64,000 nt of DNA from Eremothecium cymbalariae DBVPG#7215 (Eukaryota; Ascomycota; Saccharomycetes; Saccharomycetales; Saccharomycetaceae). Shown here in pieces: positions 18,453-27,400 of the stretch. The stretch covers positions 1,350,001-1,414,000 of the forward strand of contig NC_016452.1 of assembly GCF_000235365.1 (NCBI RefSeq), given 5' to 3'. The translations under genes were made by a program, and so were the position numbers. The notes below the pieces were generated by a model that was not told the DNA's origin, ran no database searches, and was given only the letters and a program-made list of their open reading frames with translations. Position 1 is the first letter of the stretch, and each line of letters opens with the position of its first letter.

Positions 18453-19964
18453 TCAAATCGATCCGACTTTCTCCGACCAGAAACGTTCTGCTTGCAAGAT
18501 GGTGCTATGGTTGGCGAGCATCTTGTTCATTGTTTCTGTATATTCGTCTGTCTCATCGGAATCAAAGACAATGCCTCCACCAGCTTGCAAGTATGCTACA
18601 CCGTCTCTGTAAACAATGGTTCTTAGAGCGATACAGCTATCCATGATGTTTTCATCGAAGCTCCAAAAGCCAATGCAACCAGCATACACACCACGTGTTT
18701 CGCCTTCTAATTCTGCGATCAGCTCCATGGCACGAACCTTTGGGGCACCCGATACGGTGCCCGCAGGGAAGACAGATCTCATAGCATCGAATCTAGTTTT
18801 ATCGTCTCTGAGAGTTCCCGAAACCTTTGAAACCAGGTGCTGCACATGAGAAAACTTCTCCACAGACAAAAACTTCTCGACACAAGTCGATTTTGGATCG
18901 CAGACCCGATTGATGTCATTACGCGCGAGATCAACAAGCATGACATGCTCTGCGTGGTCCTTCAAGGAATTTTTAAGCTCCGCCGCAAGAACTTCGTCTT
19001 CATCGGGTGTCGCCCCCCTTCGAATGGTCCCTGCAATTGGGTGGGTGACGACCTTCCTATCCTTGTCCACACTTAACAAACGTTCTGGAGACGCACCAAT
19101 CACCTGAAAGTCAACATAGTCAATATAGAACATGTATGGCGAAGGATTCAAGGTGCGCAGGTGCTTGTAGATATTGAACGGATGCAACGACGTCGGCCTG
19201 GAGATCCGCTGAGAGGGCACCGCCTGGATAATATCACCATCTCTGATGTGCTGCTTTAACACACGCACATGGCTCTTGTACCCCTCCTTCCCGATGTTGG
19301 ACGTAAACTCCTGATTCAACTTGATAGGAGGCTGCAACGGAACTTCCACCTCGCCCGTCTGCAGTATGTTAGCATATCGCTCAATCACAGCAGCAGCAGC
19401 AGCATACCCGCTCTCCATATCTTCGGACACTGCCAAATCGATATTCGTCACAATCTGAATCTGCTGACAAACATTATCAAACACCACCACCGTATCAAAC
19501 AACATAAACGCACTCTCAGGCAACCCCATCACATCTGCTTGCTCCCTCCTTGCCTTGGGCTCAAAGTACTTCACACAGTCGTACGACACATACCCCATAG
19601 CACCCCCACTGAACGGCGGAATCCCGTGAATCAATGCGGATTTTCCATAACTGCGCATCTCCCGCTCCAACACCACCAGCGGATCGCACTCCGCTCCCTC
19701 GCTGGCCCCCGTCTTTATAACCCGCTTGGGTTTCACTCCAATGTACACATACCGGCTGGGCGTATCCACCGTCGCAACAGAATCCAGCAGAAACGACGGA
19801 TCCCGCCGCTCGTCGTTCAGTTTCGCCAGTTTCAAATACGCTGCATGCGACGTCAATTCTGAATCCCTCAAATACGCACACACAGGATACAACCTCACAT
19901 CGCTCCCCGCCTTCTCCTGGTACTTTTTCAGACTCTCGATATCCGGGTATATGGCTAAACCCAT
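18453..19964 (-). CDS. TRP2: Anthranilate synthase component I
   Basis: Converts chorismate and ammonia or glutamine to anthranilate, the first committed step of tryptophan synthesis, together with Trp3. From ATG 19964 the protein has 503 residues (507 in S. cerevisiae); a longer frame starts only at a TTG. The chorismate-binding domain covers roughly residues 215-500, with DIIQAVPSQR, HPIAGTIRRG, EHVMLVDLARNDI, FPAGTVSGAPKVRAMELI and LQAGGGIV all intact. The N-terminal feedback element reads LLDS-x10-V at residues 59-73, where S. cerevisiae has LLES-x10-S. Upstream are TGACTCA (20159-20165), CACGTG (20194-20199) and a Reb1-type site. The PTC2/PTC3 ortholog is divergent. Confidence 0.97.
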   Translation of the reverse strand: MGLAIYPDIESLKKYQEKAGSDVRLYPVCAYLRDSELTSHAAYLKLAKLNDERRDPSFLLDSVATVDTPSRYVYIGVKPKRVIKTGASEGAECDPLVVLEREMRSYGKSALIHGIPPFSGGAMGYVSYDCVKYFEPKARREQADVMGLPESAFMLFDTVVVFDNVCQQIQIVTNIDLAVSEDMESGYAAAAAVIERYANILQTGEVEVPLQPPIKLNQEFTSNIGKEGYKSHVRVLKQHIRDGDIIQAVPSQRISRPTSLHPFNIYKHLRTLNPSPYMFYIDYVDFQVIGASPERLLSVDKDRKVVTHPIAGTIRRGATPDEDEVLAAELKNSLKDHAEHVMLVDLARNDINRVCDPKSTCVEKFLSVEKFSHVQHLVSKVSGTLRDDKTRFDAMRSVFPAGTVSGAPKVRAMELIAELEGETRGVYAGCIGFWSFDENIMDSCIALRTIVYRDGVAYLQAGGGIVFDSDETDEYTETMNKMLANHSTILQAERFWSEKVGSI

Positions 19965-20158
19965 GCTTGCTGCTTCTACACAATACAATTCTCTGCTGAC
20001 TCCTCAGCTCCTGGACCTTCTTGGAGGGGGTAGACTGTAAAACGAACAACTGACCGTCCTCCGCACGCTTTGCTCTATCTTTATATGCCAGTAACGAGGA
20101 TAAGAGAGATGTGCTGGGGGCTAGTCCTGTTTCCTTGTGACTTACATGCGTTGAAGAA

Positions 20159-20165
20159 TGACTCA
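20159..20165. promoter_or_regulatory. Gcn4-type site TGACTCA upstream of TRP2
   Basis: A perfect palindromic core of the Gcn4 binding site, 195 bases before the TRP2 ATG. TRP2 is a classical general-control gene in S. cerevisiae. Confidence 0.75.
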
Positions 20166-20275
20166 GAGGAGGAAGCCCACCGCGCTGTCCGGTCACGTGA
20201 CTGTTACCCGGCCGCCACGCCGTGCGCGGCGATCTGCAAATTTTCCCGCCAGATCAGAATCGGCCCGCCACCCGG

Positions 20276-20295
20276 GCGGCGGCGGGCGCCGCCGC
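20276..20295. repeat. GC-rich perfect inverted repeat (9 bp arms, GG centre)
   Basis: Arms 20276-20284 and 20287-20295 are exact reverse complements. The element contains GGCGCC and lies inside an 80-base GC-rich block of the TRP2-PTC2 promoter. Confidence 0.85.
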
Positions 20296-20583
20296 GAAGG
20301 AAAAAATTTGAGTCCTATATCTCCTGTTTTCTACGAGGAGGAGAGGAGAAAGTCAAAACAAGGCAGGTAGTTAGTAGCACAAACAGAGGTACCTTTTGAA
20401 CGAGTGTTTATACCGAGTGGCAACAGGGTAGATATATTAGGGTTTGATATTTGACACGCACAAACAGTTCTAATTCAAGTTTGTTTGATTGTTTTTGTTG
20501 TTTTGTGGGTAGATAAATTTTTTTTGTTTGATTTGTTTAGGGTACTCGTGGGATAGGAGATCTCGCAGTAGTTTTTAAACAAG

Positions 20584-20676
20584 AGAAAGAAATAGAGGAG
20601 AGTGAGAGAGTTATATCGATAAATAGAATTAGCGAACGAGAGAGAGCGAGAGCTAGAGAGCGAGAGAGCGAGAGAA
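20584..20676 (+). repeat. GA-rich low-complexity tract before PTC2
   Basis: Runs of GAGAGA and GAGC units on the plus strand, ending about 20 bases before the PTC2 ATG; probably the 5' leader. No tight repeat unit. Confidence 0.7.
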
Positions 20677-20697
20677 TATAGTTTTATTTTGAGGAAT

Positions 20698-22086
20698 ATG
20701 GGGCAGATTCTATCCAATCCGGTGATTGATAAGGAGCAGAACAGGGGAAGTGATGTTTTGACAGCGTTTGGTCTTTGTGCGATGCAGGGGTGGCGGATGT
20801 CTATGGAGGATGCGCATATAGTTGATTTGGATATTAGTGGGGAGGGGTCAGAGGACCATATTGCGTATTACTGTGTTTTTGATGGGCACGGTGGGGCTTC
20901 GGTGGCGCAGTACTGTGGGGAGAACTTTTCCAAAATATTGCAGAAGCAGCTTGAGGGGGGGGGTAGTGTTAATTTCTGCAAGGCGCTTATTGCGTCGTTT
21001 ATTGCGACGGACGAGGAGTTGCTTAGGGATCCGGTGCTAGCTAACGATCATAGTGGGTGTACGGCTACTACTTTGTTGGTGTCTCGGAAGCAGAATGTGC
21101 TTGTGTGTGCTAATTCTGGGGATTCGCGGACTGTTCTTTCTACCAACAAGTGGGCGAAGGCGTTATCGTTTGATCATAAGCCGACCCTTCGGTCTGAGCA
21201 GTCGCGGATTATTGCTGCGGATGGGTTTGTGGAGATGGATCGTGTCAACGGGAACTTGGCGTTGTCCCGGGCGATAGGAGATTTTGAGTTCAAGTCGAAT
21301 CCCAATCTTGCGGCGCACGAGCAGATTGTCACCTGTGTTCCTGATGTTTTGGAGCACAGTTTGGATTACTCCAAAGATGAGTTTGTTATCTTGGCATGCG
21401 ACGGCATTTGGGACTGTCTATCAAGCCAAGAGTGCGTGGACCTTATTCATTACGGGATCCAGCACGACATGAGCTTACAGGATATCGCATCGCGTGTAAT
21501 TGACGTATGTTGCTCCCCAACCACAGAGGGTACTGGGATTGGCTGTGACAATATGAGTTTCATTATTGTGGCGTTGTTAAGAGAGGGCGAAACAGAAGAC
21601 GAGTGGCTTGCGCGTATGAAGGCTAAGAAATACGAAGGGTTGTGTTCCTTTGAAGCACAAAGGAGAAAGGTCTTCTCTTACCATTATGACTTTGTGACTG
21701 AAGATGACGAAAACTTGTTTGATATCTCTACAAAGAGACCCGAAGAGAGGTCCAGGGGCAACGGCGGGCTTCCATCCGTACACGCCGCTGGATCTCGAGG
21801 CAGCGACGAGGCAGACGACGAGGAAAGTGCTGCCGCCAACTCCGGTGATGGTAGTAGACAGCATTTATATTCTCTAGAGGAATTGATTAACGCTGGAGGT
21901 ATTCAAATCACCCAAGGTGGCAACAACACTTCCTACATCCATGGATCTGCTTTATCTGAAGTATTAGCCTCTTTAGTGGGCGCCACAGGTGGAATAGTCT
22001 CTAGACCGGCTCAACAGCATAACGAGGAATCTGAACCAGAGGATGGCGAGCATGCCGATAAAAAGTTGGAGGAGATTCAGGAATGA
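20698..22086 (+). CDS. PTC2: PP2C phosphatase, Ptc2/Ptc3 ortholog
   Basis: Magnesium-dependent serine/threonine phosphatase that in S. cerevisiae downregulates the HOG pathway, Ire1 and the DNA-damage checkpoint. From ATG 20698 the protein has 462 residues (464 in Ptc2). The start MGQILSNPV is a classic N-myristoylation signal, so the upstream TTG extension is rejected. PP2C metal motifs are intact: WRMSMEDAH (about residue 28), VFDGHGG (about 62), GDSRTVLS (about 140), ACDGIWD (about 235) and GCDNMSFI (about 285). An acidic Ser/Glu-rich C-terminal tail follows. One gene here corresponds to both PTC2 (YER089C) and PTC3 (YBL056W), as expected for a pre-duplication genome. Confidence 0.95.
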   Translation: MGQILSNPVIDKEQNRGSDVLTAFGLCAMQGWRMSMEDAHIVDLDISGEGSEDHIAYYCVFDGHGGASVAQYCGENFSKILQKQLEGGGSVNFCKALIASFIATDEELLRDPVLANDHSGCTATTLLVSRKQNVLVCANSGDSRTVLSTNKWAKALSFDHKPTLRSEQSRIIAADGFVEMDRVNGNLALSRAIGDFEFKSNPNLAAHEQIVTCVPDVLEHSLDYSKDEFVILACDGIWDCLSSQECVDLIHYGIQHDMSLQDIASRVIDVCCSPTTEGTGIGCDNMSFIIVALLREGETEDEWLARMKAKKYEGLCSFEAQRRKVFSYHYDFVTEDDENLFDISTKRPEERSRGNGGLPSVHAAGSRGSDEADDEESAAANSGDGSRQHLYSLEELINAGGIQITQGGNNTSYIHGSALSEVLASLVGATGGIVSRPAQQHNEESEPEDGEHADKKLEEIQE

Positions 22087-22594
22087 ACCAGATGATGATA
22101 ATAGGCTCAACGTTTAGCAAGGTCCCTTGATTTCTGTGTGTCGCAAAGTGCCAGATTAAATAAGAAACAACAAACCCAAAAGACAGGCAAGAAAAATAAA
22201 AACAATGCTACCCCTTCTAGATCCCCTTTCCCATCTGCATTCACTCGCTCACTCATACACACTCTCCAAATAGACGCACACATAACCAACCACGCAAGCA
22301 CACATATATATTATTAAACTCATACACCTGAACAATGCGTAGACAAAAAAAAGATTCCTCTATTATTATCATTATTCTTATTATACATCATAGTCTTTCT
22401 CCGTTCTGCCTACTACTTCATTGTGTACTCTAATCATCTCCTTAAACAAAGAATAATCAGCTCTCTGTTCCATTTTTTTTTGAAGACAAATCCCTAGCTT
22501 TATTATTTTGTACATTATATATAATTAATAGTTAAGTCAAGTATCTACTTTTTGATATTGCAAGGCCAGCGTGATCGTTAGTGATATCCCTGGA
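22087..22594. other. Convergent PTC2/YBL055C intergenic region
   Basis: About 500 bases between two converging genes, AT-rich with T-runs around 22470-22550. It presumably contains both polyadenylation regions. No gene or notable repeat seen. Confidence 0.5.
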
Positions 22595-23803
22595 TCAGTC
22601 TCCGTATACACTGCAAGTTGTGAGCCACACCTGTTCTAAAAGTTCATCTAGCGGAACATTTTTAATGTTGGCTATAACAGTAGCAACTTGACCCATCGTA
22701 CAAGGCTCATTGCGCGACTTCACCATTGTATGTGCCCATTTGCTTTCATCCAGCTTCGCCAATTTATCTCTTTTTACACTGGCATACCACTGGTCGAGAT
22801 CCGGATATGCTTCCTTCAGCCATGGCATGTCGCCCTCGCCCTGAACAAGATACGGATAAGACTCATGAGTGCGCCTTATCTCACACCAAGGCGCATCCGT
22901 TTCTAAAAGCAGTCTATCTAATGGGATGCGCCTTACACTATCAATGTTATAATCATGCTTCAGCGATGTACCGTTCATGCCGATGTAACAGTTAGGCGAA
23001 AGAGCAAGATACTCCTCCATTTCATTGGGTGTACCAGTGAACGAATGCACCACAAACTTCCTGACGTCACTGAACTTGTAGTACGGATATCCATTCGCAT
23101 CCAGCATTCTATCTTTATGCTCAGTGTCCAATATTAGCTCCTTCAACCGGAATCTATCTTCAGAATCAGGAAATCCCTCGACGAATTGTCCAAGAATCCC
23201 GATGAAGTCAGAATGGCAGTTTCTCATGTGCAAGAACAAGGGGATATCAGGGAACATACAGCTCAGCTTCAACTGCTCCTTAAAGAAAAGCAACTGCATG
23301 TTTTTCCCGCTGTAATAGAAACGGTCGTAGTCAAGACCAATCTCTCCAATAGCCCGCAACCTACCATCATGTTCTTGCCTCTCCCGCATCAGCTGGTACA
23401 ACTCAACAAGCCGTGTCCGTGTAACCTCGACGTCCTTCACATCCAATGCCTGATTCATCGCTTCGTCGTTGCTAGGCTCCGCCAAGGTCATCATCTCTTC
23501 GGTCACAAATTCATTCACACAGCACGGATGCACACCAATCGTGTAGTACAGCCCTAAACCCAATCCCTTGGCCAGCGACTCGTATTGATCCACCAAATCA
23601 ATCGTCTGCCGAACCTCCACCAACGAAGACCCAGTCAATAACATCCGCTCTACCCTACTCTCCTTGCATCGTTCTAGAATCCTCTCAACATCCGCCTTGT
23701 GGTACCGTTTTCCACGGTACACTCCTTGATACATCGGATCCGAAAGATTGAACCCAATATCATAGTACCGTATCCGCTTACACATCCCTGCCCGCTTCAA
23801 CAT
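22595..23803 (-). CDS. TatD-family metal-dependent DNase (YBL055C ortholog)
   Basis: Ortholog of S. cerevisiae YBL055C, a TatD-type 3'-5' exonuclease/endonuclease linked to apoptotic DNA degradation. The protein has 402 residues from ATG 23803 (418 in S. cerevisiae); a longer frame begins only at TTG. The TIM-barrel metal site motifs are visible in order: YYDIGFNLSDP near the N-terminus, TIGVHPCCVNEF, GEIGLDYDRF, PLFLHMRN, VVHSFTG and LLLETDAPWCEI. The Arg/Lys-rich start (FRMLKRAGMCKRIR) could be a weak mitochondrial presequence, but the second ATG (residue 7) is also possible. Confidence 0.92.
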   Translation of the reverse strand: MLKRAGMCKRIRYYDIGFNLSDPMYQGVYRGKRYHKADVERILERCKESRVERMLLTGSSLVEVRQTIDLVDQYESLAKGLGLGLYYTIGVHPCCVNEFVTEEMMTLAEPSNDEAMNQALDVKDVEVTRTRLVELYQLMRERQEHDGRLRAIGEIGLDYDRFYYSGKNMQLLFFKEQLKLSCMFPDIPLFLHMRNCHSDFIGILGQFVEGFPDSEDRFRLKELILDTEHKDRMLDANGYPYYKFSDVRKFVVHSFTGTPNEMEEYLALSPNCYIGMNGTSLKHDYNIDSVRRIPLDRLLLETDAPWCEIRRTHESYPYLVQGEGDMPWLKEAYPDLDQWYASVKRDKLAKLDESKWAHTMVKSRNEPCTMGQVATVIANIKNVPLDELLEQVWLTTCSVYGD

Positions 23804-24852
23804 CCGGAAACCAGTCTCGCTCCCGATTTTAATCGTATTTATAACCCTTCTTCCCTCTGTTGCTTCCCCCAATCTGCCCTCCCTCTACATCCTCGTCCTC
23901 TCTTCCGCAATACGGACACCATTTTTCTCGTTCTCGTTCGAGACTTCCTCGAGCATTTTTCAAATTTTCCTGCAGCTGCACATCACCAAATAGACCTGAA
24001 AGCGTCAGGTTTCAGAAACGGAAGCTTCCCCTCTCGTAAAGGCCTCTGCTAGGTCACTGGGGCCCTCTCTTCTCCACTCACGTGATCCCGCTGCCGTCGC
24101 TCCAAGCAACAGAGTGCCTTGCCCGCCCCCACCACCACCAAACCGGACGCTCCTTTGGAGCGTCCACCACCACCTCCCACCGTCTCCACCCTTCCCAACC
24201 ATGACTGCCACGACTCCCTGACCTCCACCCAAAGTCCGAGTCCACCTGCCCCTGTGCTTCTTGTGTCCTCCTCCCTTAAGTAGTGCTGCTCCCGCTCCAC
24301 ACCCTCCACCCTACACAAACCCTACATACACACGCCACATACATATCCCACGCCCCAAACACAAACACCTATCTATCGCTATCTACAGCCATCCATTCAT
24401 GCCACGGAACGACACCGCTCCATCGCTCCCACAGCCCGCACACGCCGCACTGCTCATCGCTACCCTGTCCTCTTCGACTCACCGCAGCCTGCCACCCACA
24501 CCGTCCCGCATCCTCTCGCAGATCCGCAGACCACACACAAGTACAAACACAATGAACCTGCCCACTCCTGCTCCTCTCTCTTCCCTCCTTTCTTTTTACA
24601 TTAAAATTTTTGCTAATACAAGATTAACCCACAACACCCAGCAGTACTAGTAGAGTAGGTGTGGTCAATCTGTCTTGGTCTGCATTTTTCTTTTGTTCCG
24701 GAATAGACTCGGTCTCCGCCTCGACGACAACAGCGAGATGAGCATCGTGATTTGAAACTGAACCTTGAAGAGTAACAGTTCTTTGGCGAAAAGGACAAGT
24801 ATATATACACAGTGAAGTAGTTTACTCGAGGTTTGAAGCGGCTAGGAGGATA
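23804..24852. promoter_or_regulatory. YBL055C-DOT6 divergent intergenic region
   Basis: About 1 kb, C-rich on the plus strand (many CCACC and CCTCC runs) from 23880 to 24600. A perfect hairpin lies at 24145-24165. The last 200 bases are a plausible DOT6 leader. Open frames such as 24261-24650 are Pro/His/Ser/Thr-rich consequences of base composition and show no domain. Confidence 0.6.
24145..24165. repeat. Perfect inverted repeat (9 bp arms, TTT loop)
   Basis: Arms 24145-24153 (GGACGCTCC) and 24157-24165 (GGAGCGTCC) are exact reverse complements, in the YBL055C-DOT6 promoter region. Confidence 0.85.
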
Positions 24853-26673
24853 ATGACGACGACTAAATCGGTACAAAGCAGTGCCAGGAACCCTTCGTCG
24901 TGGGATCCTCAGGATGATGTTCTCTTGCGCCATTTAAAAGAAGTCAAAAAGCTAGGGTGGAAGGAGATCTCACAGTACTTTCAGAATAGGACTCCTAATG
25001 CGTGTCAATTCAGGTGGAGACGGTTGAAGTCGGGGAATTTGAAGACGAATAACGCAGCGGCGCTGGGGCCTGTGCCCACAAGTGTTCCTGTTGGGACGGG
25101 TTCTCGCGCGGGCAGTGGGAACGGTGGGGTGGTTTCAGCGGAAAGAGAGCTGAGAGGAGTGAACGGGGGTGGTGAGGTTGAGGTGGTGAGAGACGGGGTG
25201 TGGGTTGCGAATGAGGAGGGGGGTGTGGTGAGTGGGGGGGCGGGGGTGTCTTTGGAGGTGGGTGGTGCCAAGAGTGTTGGGGGAGGCGGTAACAGCTCAT
25301 CTGGGGCTTCGCAGCCGGCGGTTTTGGGCCAGGCTGGAGGTGGTTTAGGTCAGGTCGGGGGGGGCGGGCATGCGGGAGGGGTTTCTATGAAGGGCTCTAG
25401 CAGCGGGAAGTTTTTGAAACCTAGATCCTACTCTTTTAACTCTACGAATGTGTCTCCAGGCCAGAAGACCGGAGGTGGTGTCGATGCGTATGGTGTGGGG
25501 AAGATGCAGGATGAGGAGAAGATTGGGTTGATTCCGAAGATCGTGATACGTTCCAGACGTGGGTCTGTGGTACAGCAGTCGCAGCAGCAGCAACAGCAGC
25601 CGCAGCATCTACAGTCTTCAACTGCCGTGACGGCTTCACCTTCTGCTGTGGGATCGGCATCAAATAGTTTTGCTACTGCCTTTAATACTACCTACTCAAA
25701 CTCCAAGGCAAGAAAGGACTCGTTTTCTTCAAGATCCAGGAGATCGTCTTTCCAAACAGATAACAGACGTTTGTCTATTTCGCAAGTCGTTGCGACTACC
25801 CCAACCAGGAGATCTTCTTTTGTGGCCGCTCCAACGTCCGTTAGTAGTCCTTTCCCGGCAAAGCGTGAAACTCTTAACATAAACAGAGAGTGTCCTGGTT
25901 CGAACTCAAGACGTGGCTCTACTACACAGGTCCATCGTGCTTCTTTGTCACATAGTTTCACGGATTTGCCTCGTTATATTTCGTTCCAGCCCCACCACAA
26001 TGGCGGCCATACCATCGTTGGTACTACTATCACCGCGAATCTTTCGGTGCATAATAAACCTTGGTCTGTAGAAGAGGATAAATTACTCCAAGCTAGAGAT
26101 GAAAGGCAGCTTTCTTTGGAGGAAATTTCAATTTTGTTGCCTCATAGGTCAGATCAAGAAATCCAGTGTAGAATAGATTCTATATCACCAATGGTGACTG
26201 CTTCTACAAACGATTCACCGCCTGGATCTCCGTTTAGAACTCGTGAACGGTCCTTCAACGATGATACTGCTATTGAGGAGGATGAGGATGACCATCATGA
26301 CGAATTCAAAGACCATACGCCAGTTGATTATAACAATGCATCATCTAATTCGTCTAGTTTCTCGGTTAAGAAAGACCACCAATCACCCATTTTCTTTACG
26401 AAAAGTAAAGAAACCTCACCAACTACAAGTGATGGAACTACAAGATCTAACACTATTATTCCTCCCCAAAACGGTGATTCAGGAACTAAGATTTTGAATT
26501 TTGGTTCCCGTAACGTCCATTCAAACCCTGTCACTTCAAAGGCCAACTACGCTTCACCTGTGTCTACCAGTGAGGAATTTCAAAATATTATGATTCACCA
26601 TAGTCATCATCACCCACAAGCTGCTGCCACTCCCTTACCAAGCCTGAACAGCATCTTTAAGAATGTATTATAG
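24853..26673 (+). CDS. DOT6: Myb/SANT repressor of ribosome biogenesis genes, Dot6/Tod6 ortholog
   Basis: Dot6 and Tod6 bind the PAC motif (GATGAG) and recruit Rpd3L to repress ribosome-biogenesis genes when TORC1/PKA activity falls. The 606-residue protein has an N-terminal SANT/Myb repeat at about residues 14-62 (SWDPQDDVLLRHLKEVKKLGW). A long Gly/Val-rich segment follows (65-190), then a short Gln run near 237-247. Many RRxS sites (RRGS, RRSS, RRLS) match the PKA/Sch9 sites that control the S. cerevisiae proteins. A second, weaker SANT-like stretch lies at about 400-445 (PWSVEEDKLLQARDE). One gene corresponds to both paralogs. The Gly-rich part is G-rich enough to form quadruplexes. Confidence 0.9.
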   Translation: MTTTKSVQSSARNPSSWDPQDDVLLRHLKEVKKLGWKEISQYFQNRTPNACQFRWRRLKSGNLKTNNAAALGPVPTSVPVGTGSRAGSGNGGVVSAERELRGVNGGGEVEVVRDGVWVANEEGGVVSGGAGVSLEVGGAKSVGGGGNSSSGASQPAVLGQAGGGLGQVGGGGHAGGVSMKGSSSGKFLKPRSYSFNSTNVSPGQKTGGGVDAYGVGKMQDEEKIGLIPKIVIRSRRGSVVQQSQQQQQQPQHLQSSTAVTASPSAVGSASNSFATAFNTTYSNSKARKDSFSSRSRRSSFQTDNRRLSISQVVATTPTRRSSFVAAPTSVSSPFPAKRETLNINRECPGSNSRRGSTTQVHRASLSHSFTDLPRYISFQPHHNGGHTIVGTTITANLSVHNKPWSVEEDKLLQARDERQLSLEEISILLPHRSDQEIQCRIDSISPMVTASTNDSPPGSPFRTRERSFNDDTAIEEDEDDHHDEFKDHTPVDYNNASSNSSSFSVKKDHQSPIFFTKSKETSPTTSDGTTRSNTIIPPQNGDSGTKILNFGSRNVHSNPVTSKANYASPVSTSEEFQNIMIHHSHHHPQAAATPLPSLNSIFKNVL

Positions 26674-27268
26674 CCCGGTCCTTTCGCTTCTAACCCAACA
26701 TCCAACTGTTACGACCTGATGAAAATACTTCACTCACTCAATTTTTAACAACAAAAAAATAACAACAAATAGAATGATAAATGTATTTATGGAAATGTAT
26801 CATCATCTGTATTATTATTTGAGCTTGCTAATTGCAATTCAGATCATTAGAACCCTACTGTTTTGATTTTACGTATAAATCCCACCATACAAATTCTCAT
26901 TCTATCTTTTAGCTCATATCAATCATGAAAGTAAAAACAGGAAGACAAAGCAAAACTCAGAATGATAATCAATACAGAGTAGTGGATTGTTATTTTTAGT
27001 AAATTTTTTTAAAAAAGGAAGATTATATTTGTTATTGCTGTTCTATACTTTAGGCATGTTTATATATACCCCAATTTCCATCTACACCGTTAGCCTACCT
27101 CCTTCATTGAATTATATATACATATCTTAGTAGTAGTTTTTACTTAAAGTTATGGGTTTCTGTTTTCTGCAACACGACATGCCGCTAATCAATATGAACA
27201 GTGGGATCAAGATCAAGACATCTACTGGGTGTCTCCTAAAAGACTTGCAAGCACAGCAATTAGTAACA

Positions 27269-27302
<34 letters not shown>

Positions 27303-27400
27303 TCTACCACCTTGGTAAGTGCTGATAAATCGAACCACTATGATTATCACTAGTCGCGAGTGTAGCGTCACAGACCACTCAAAAATCCTCAAATTGTGTC
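26674..27400. other. Convergent DOT6/SAS3 intergenic region
   Basis: About 730 AT-rich bases between converging genes, with a 30-base (AT)15 run at 27271-27300. No gene seen. Confidence 0.6.
27271..27300. repeat. (AT)15 microsatellite
   Basis: Uninterrupted AT dinucleotide tract of 30 bases about 100 bases past the SAS3 stop. Confidence 0.95.

Larger units (their letters stand above)
19965..20697. promoter_or_regulatory. TRP2-PTC2 divergent promoter
   Basis: This region holds TGACTC at 19997-20002, a perfect Gcn4 site TGACTCA at 20159-20165, CACGTG at 20194-20199 and Reb1-type TTACCCG at 20204-20210. A GC-rich block at 20210-20300 contains a perfect hairpin. A purine-rich (GA) leader at about 20584-20676 lies directly before PTC2. 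The Gcn4 site is 195 bases upstream of the TRP2 ATG, consistent with general amino-acid control. Confidence 0.75.

Noticed and set aside
19965..19988. TRP2 start at 19988
   Set aside because: That codon is TTG; the ATG at 19964 gives the expected length and alignment.
24261..24650. 129-codon Pro/His/Thr-rich frame upstream of DOT6
   Set aside because: Composition follows the C-rich intergenic DNA; no domain and a second frame is open alongside.
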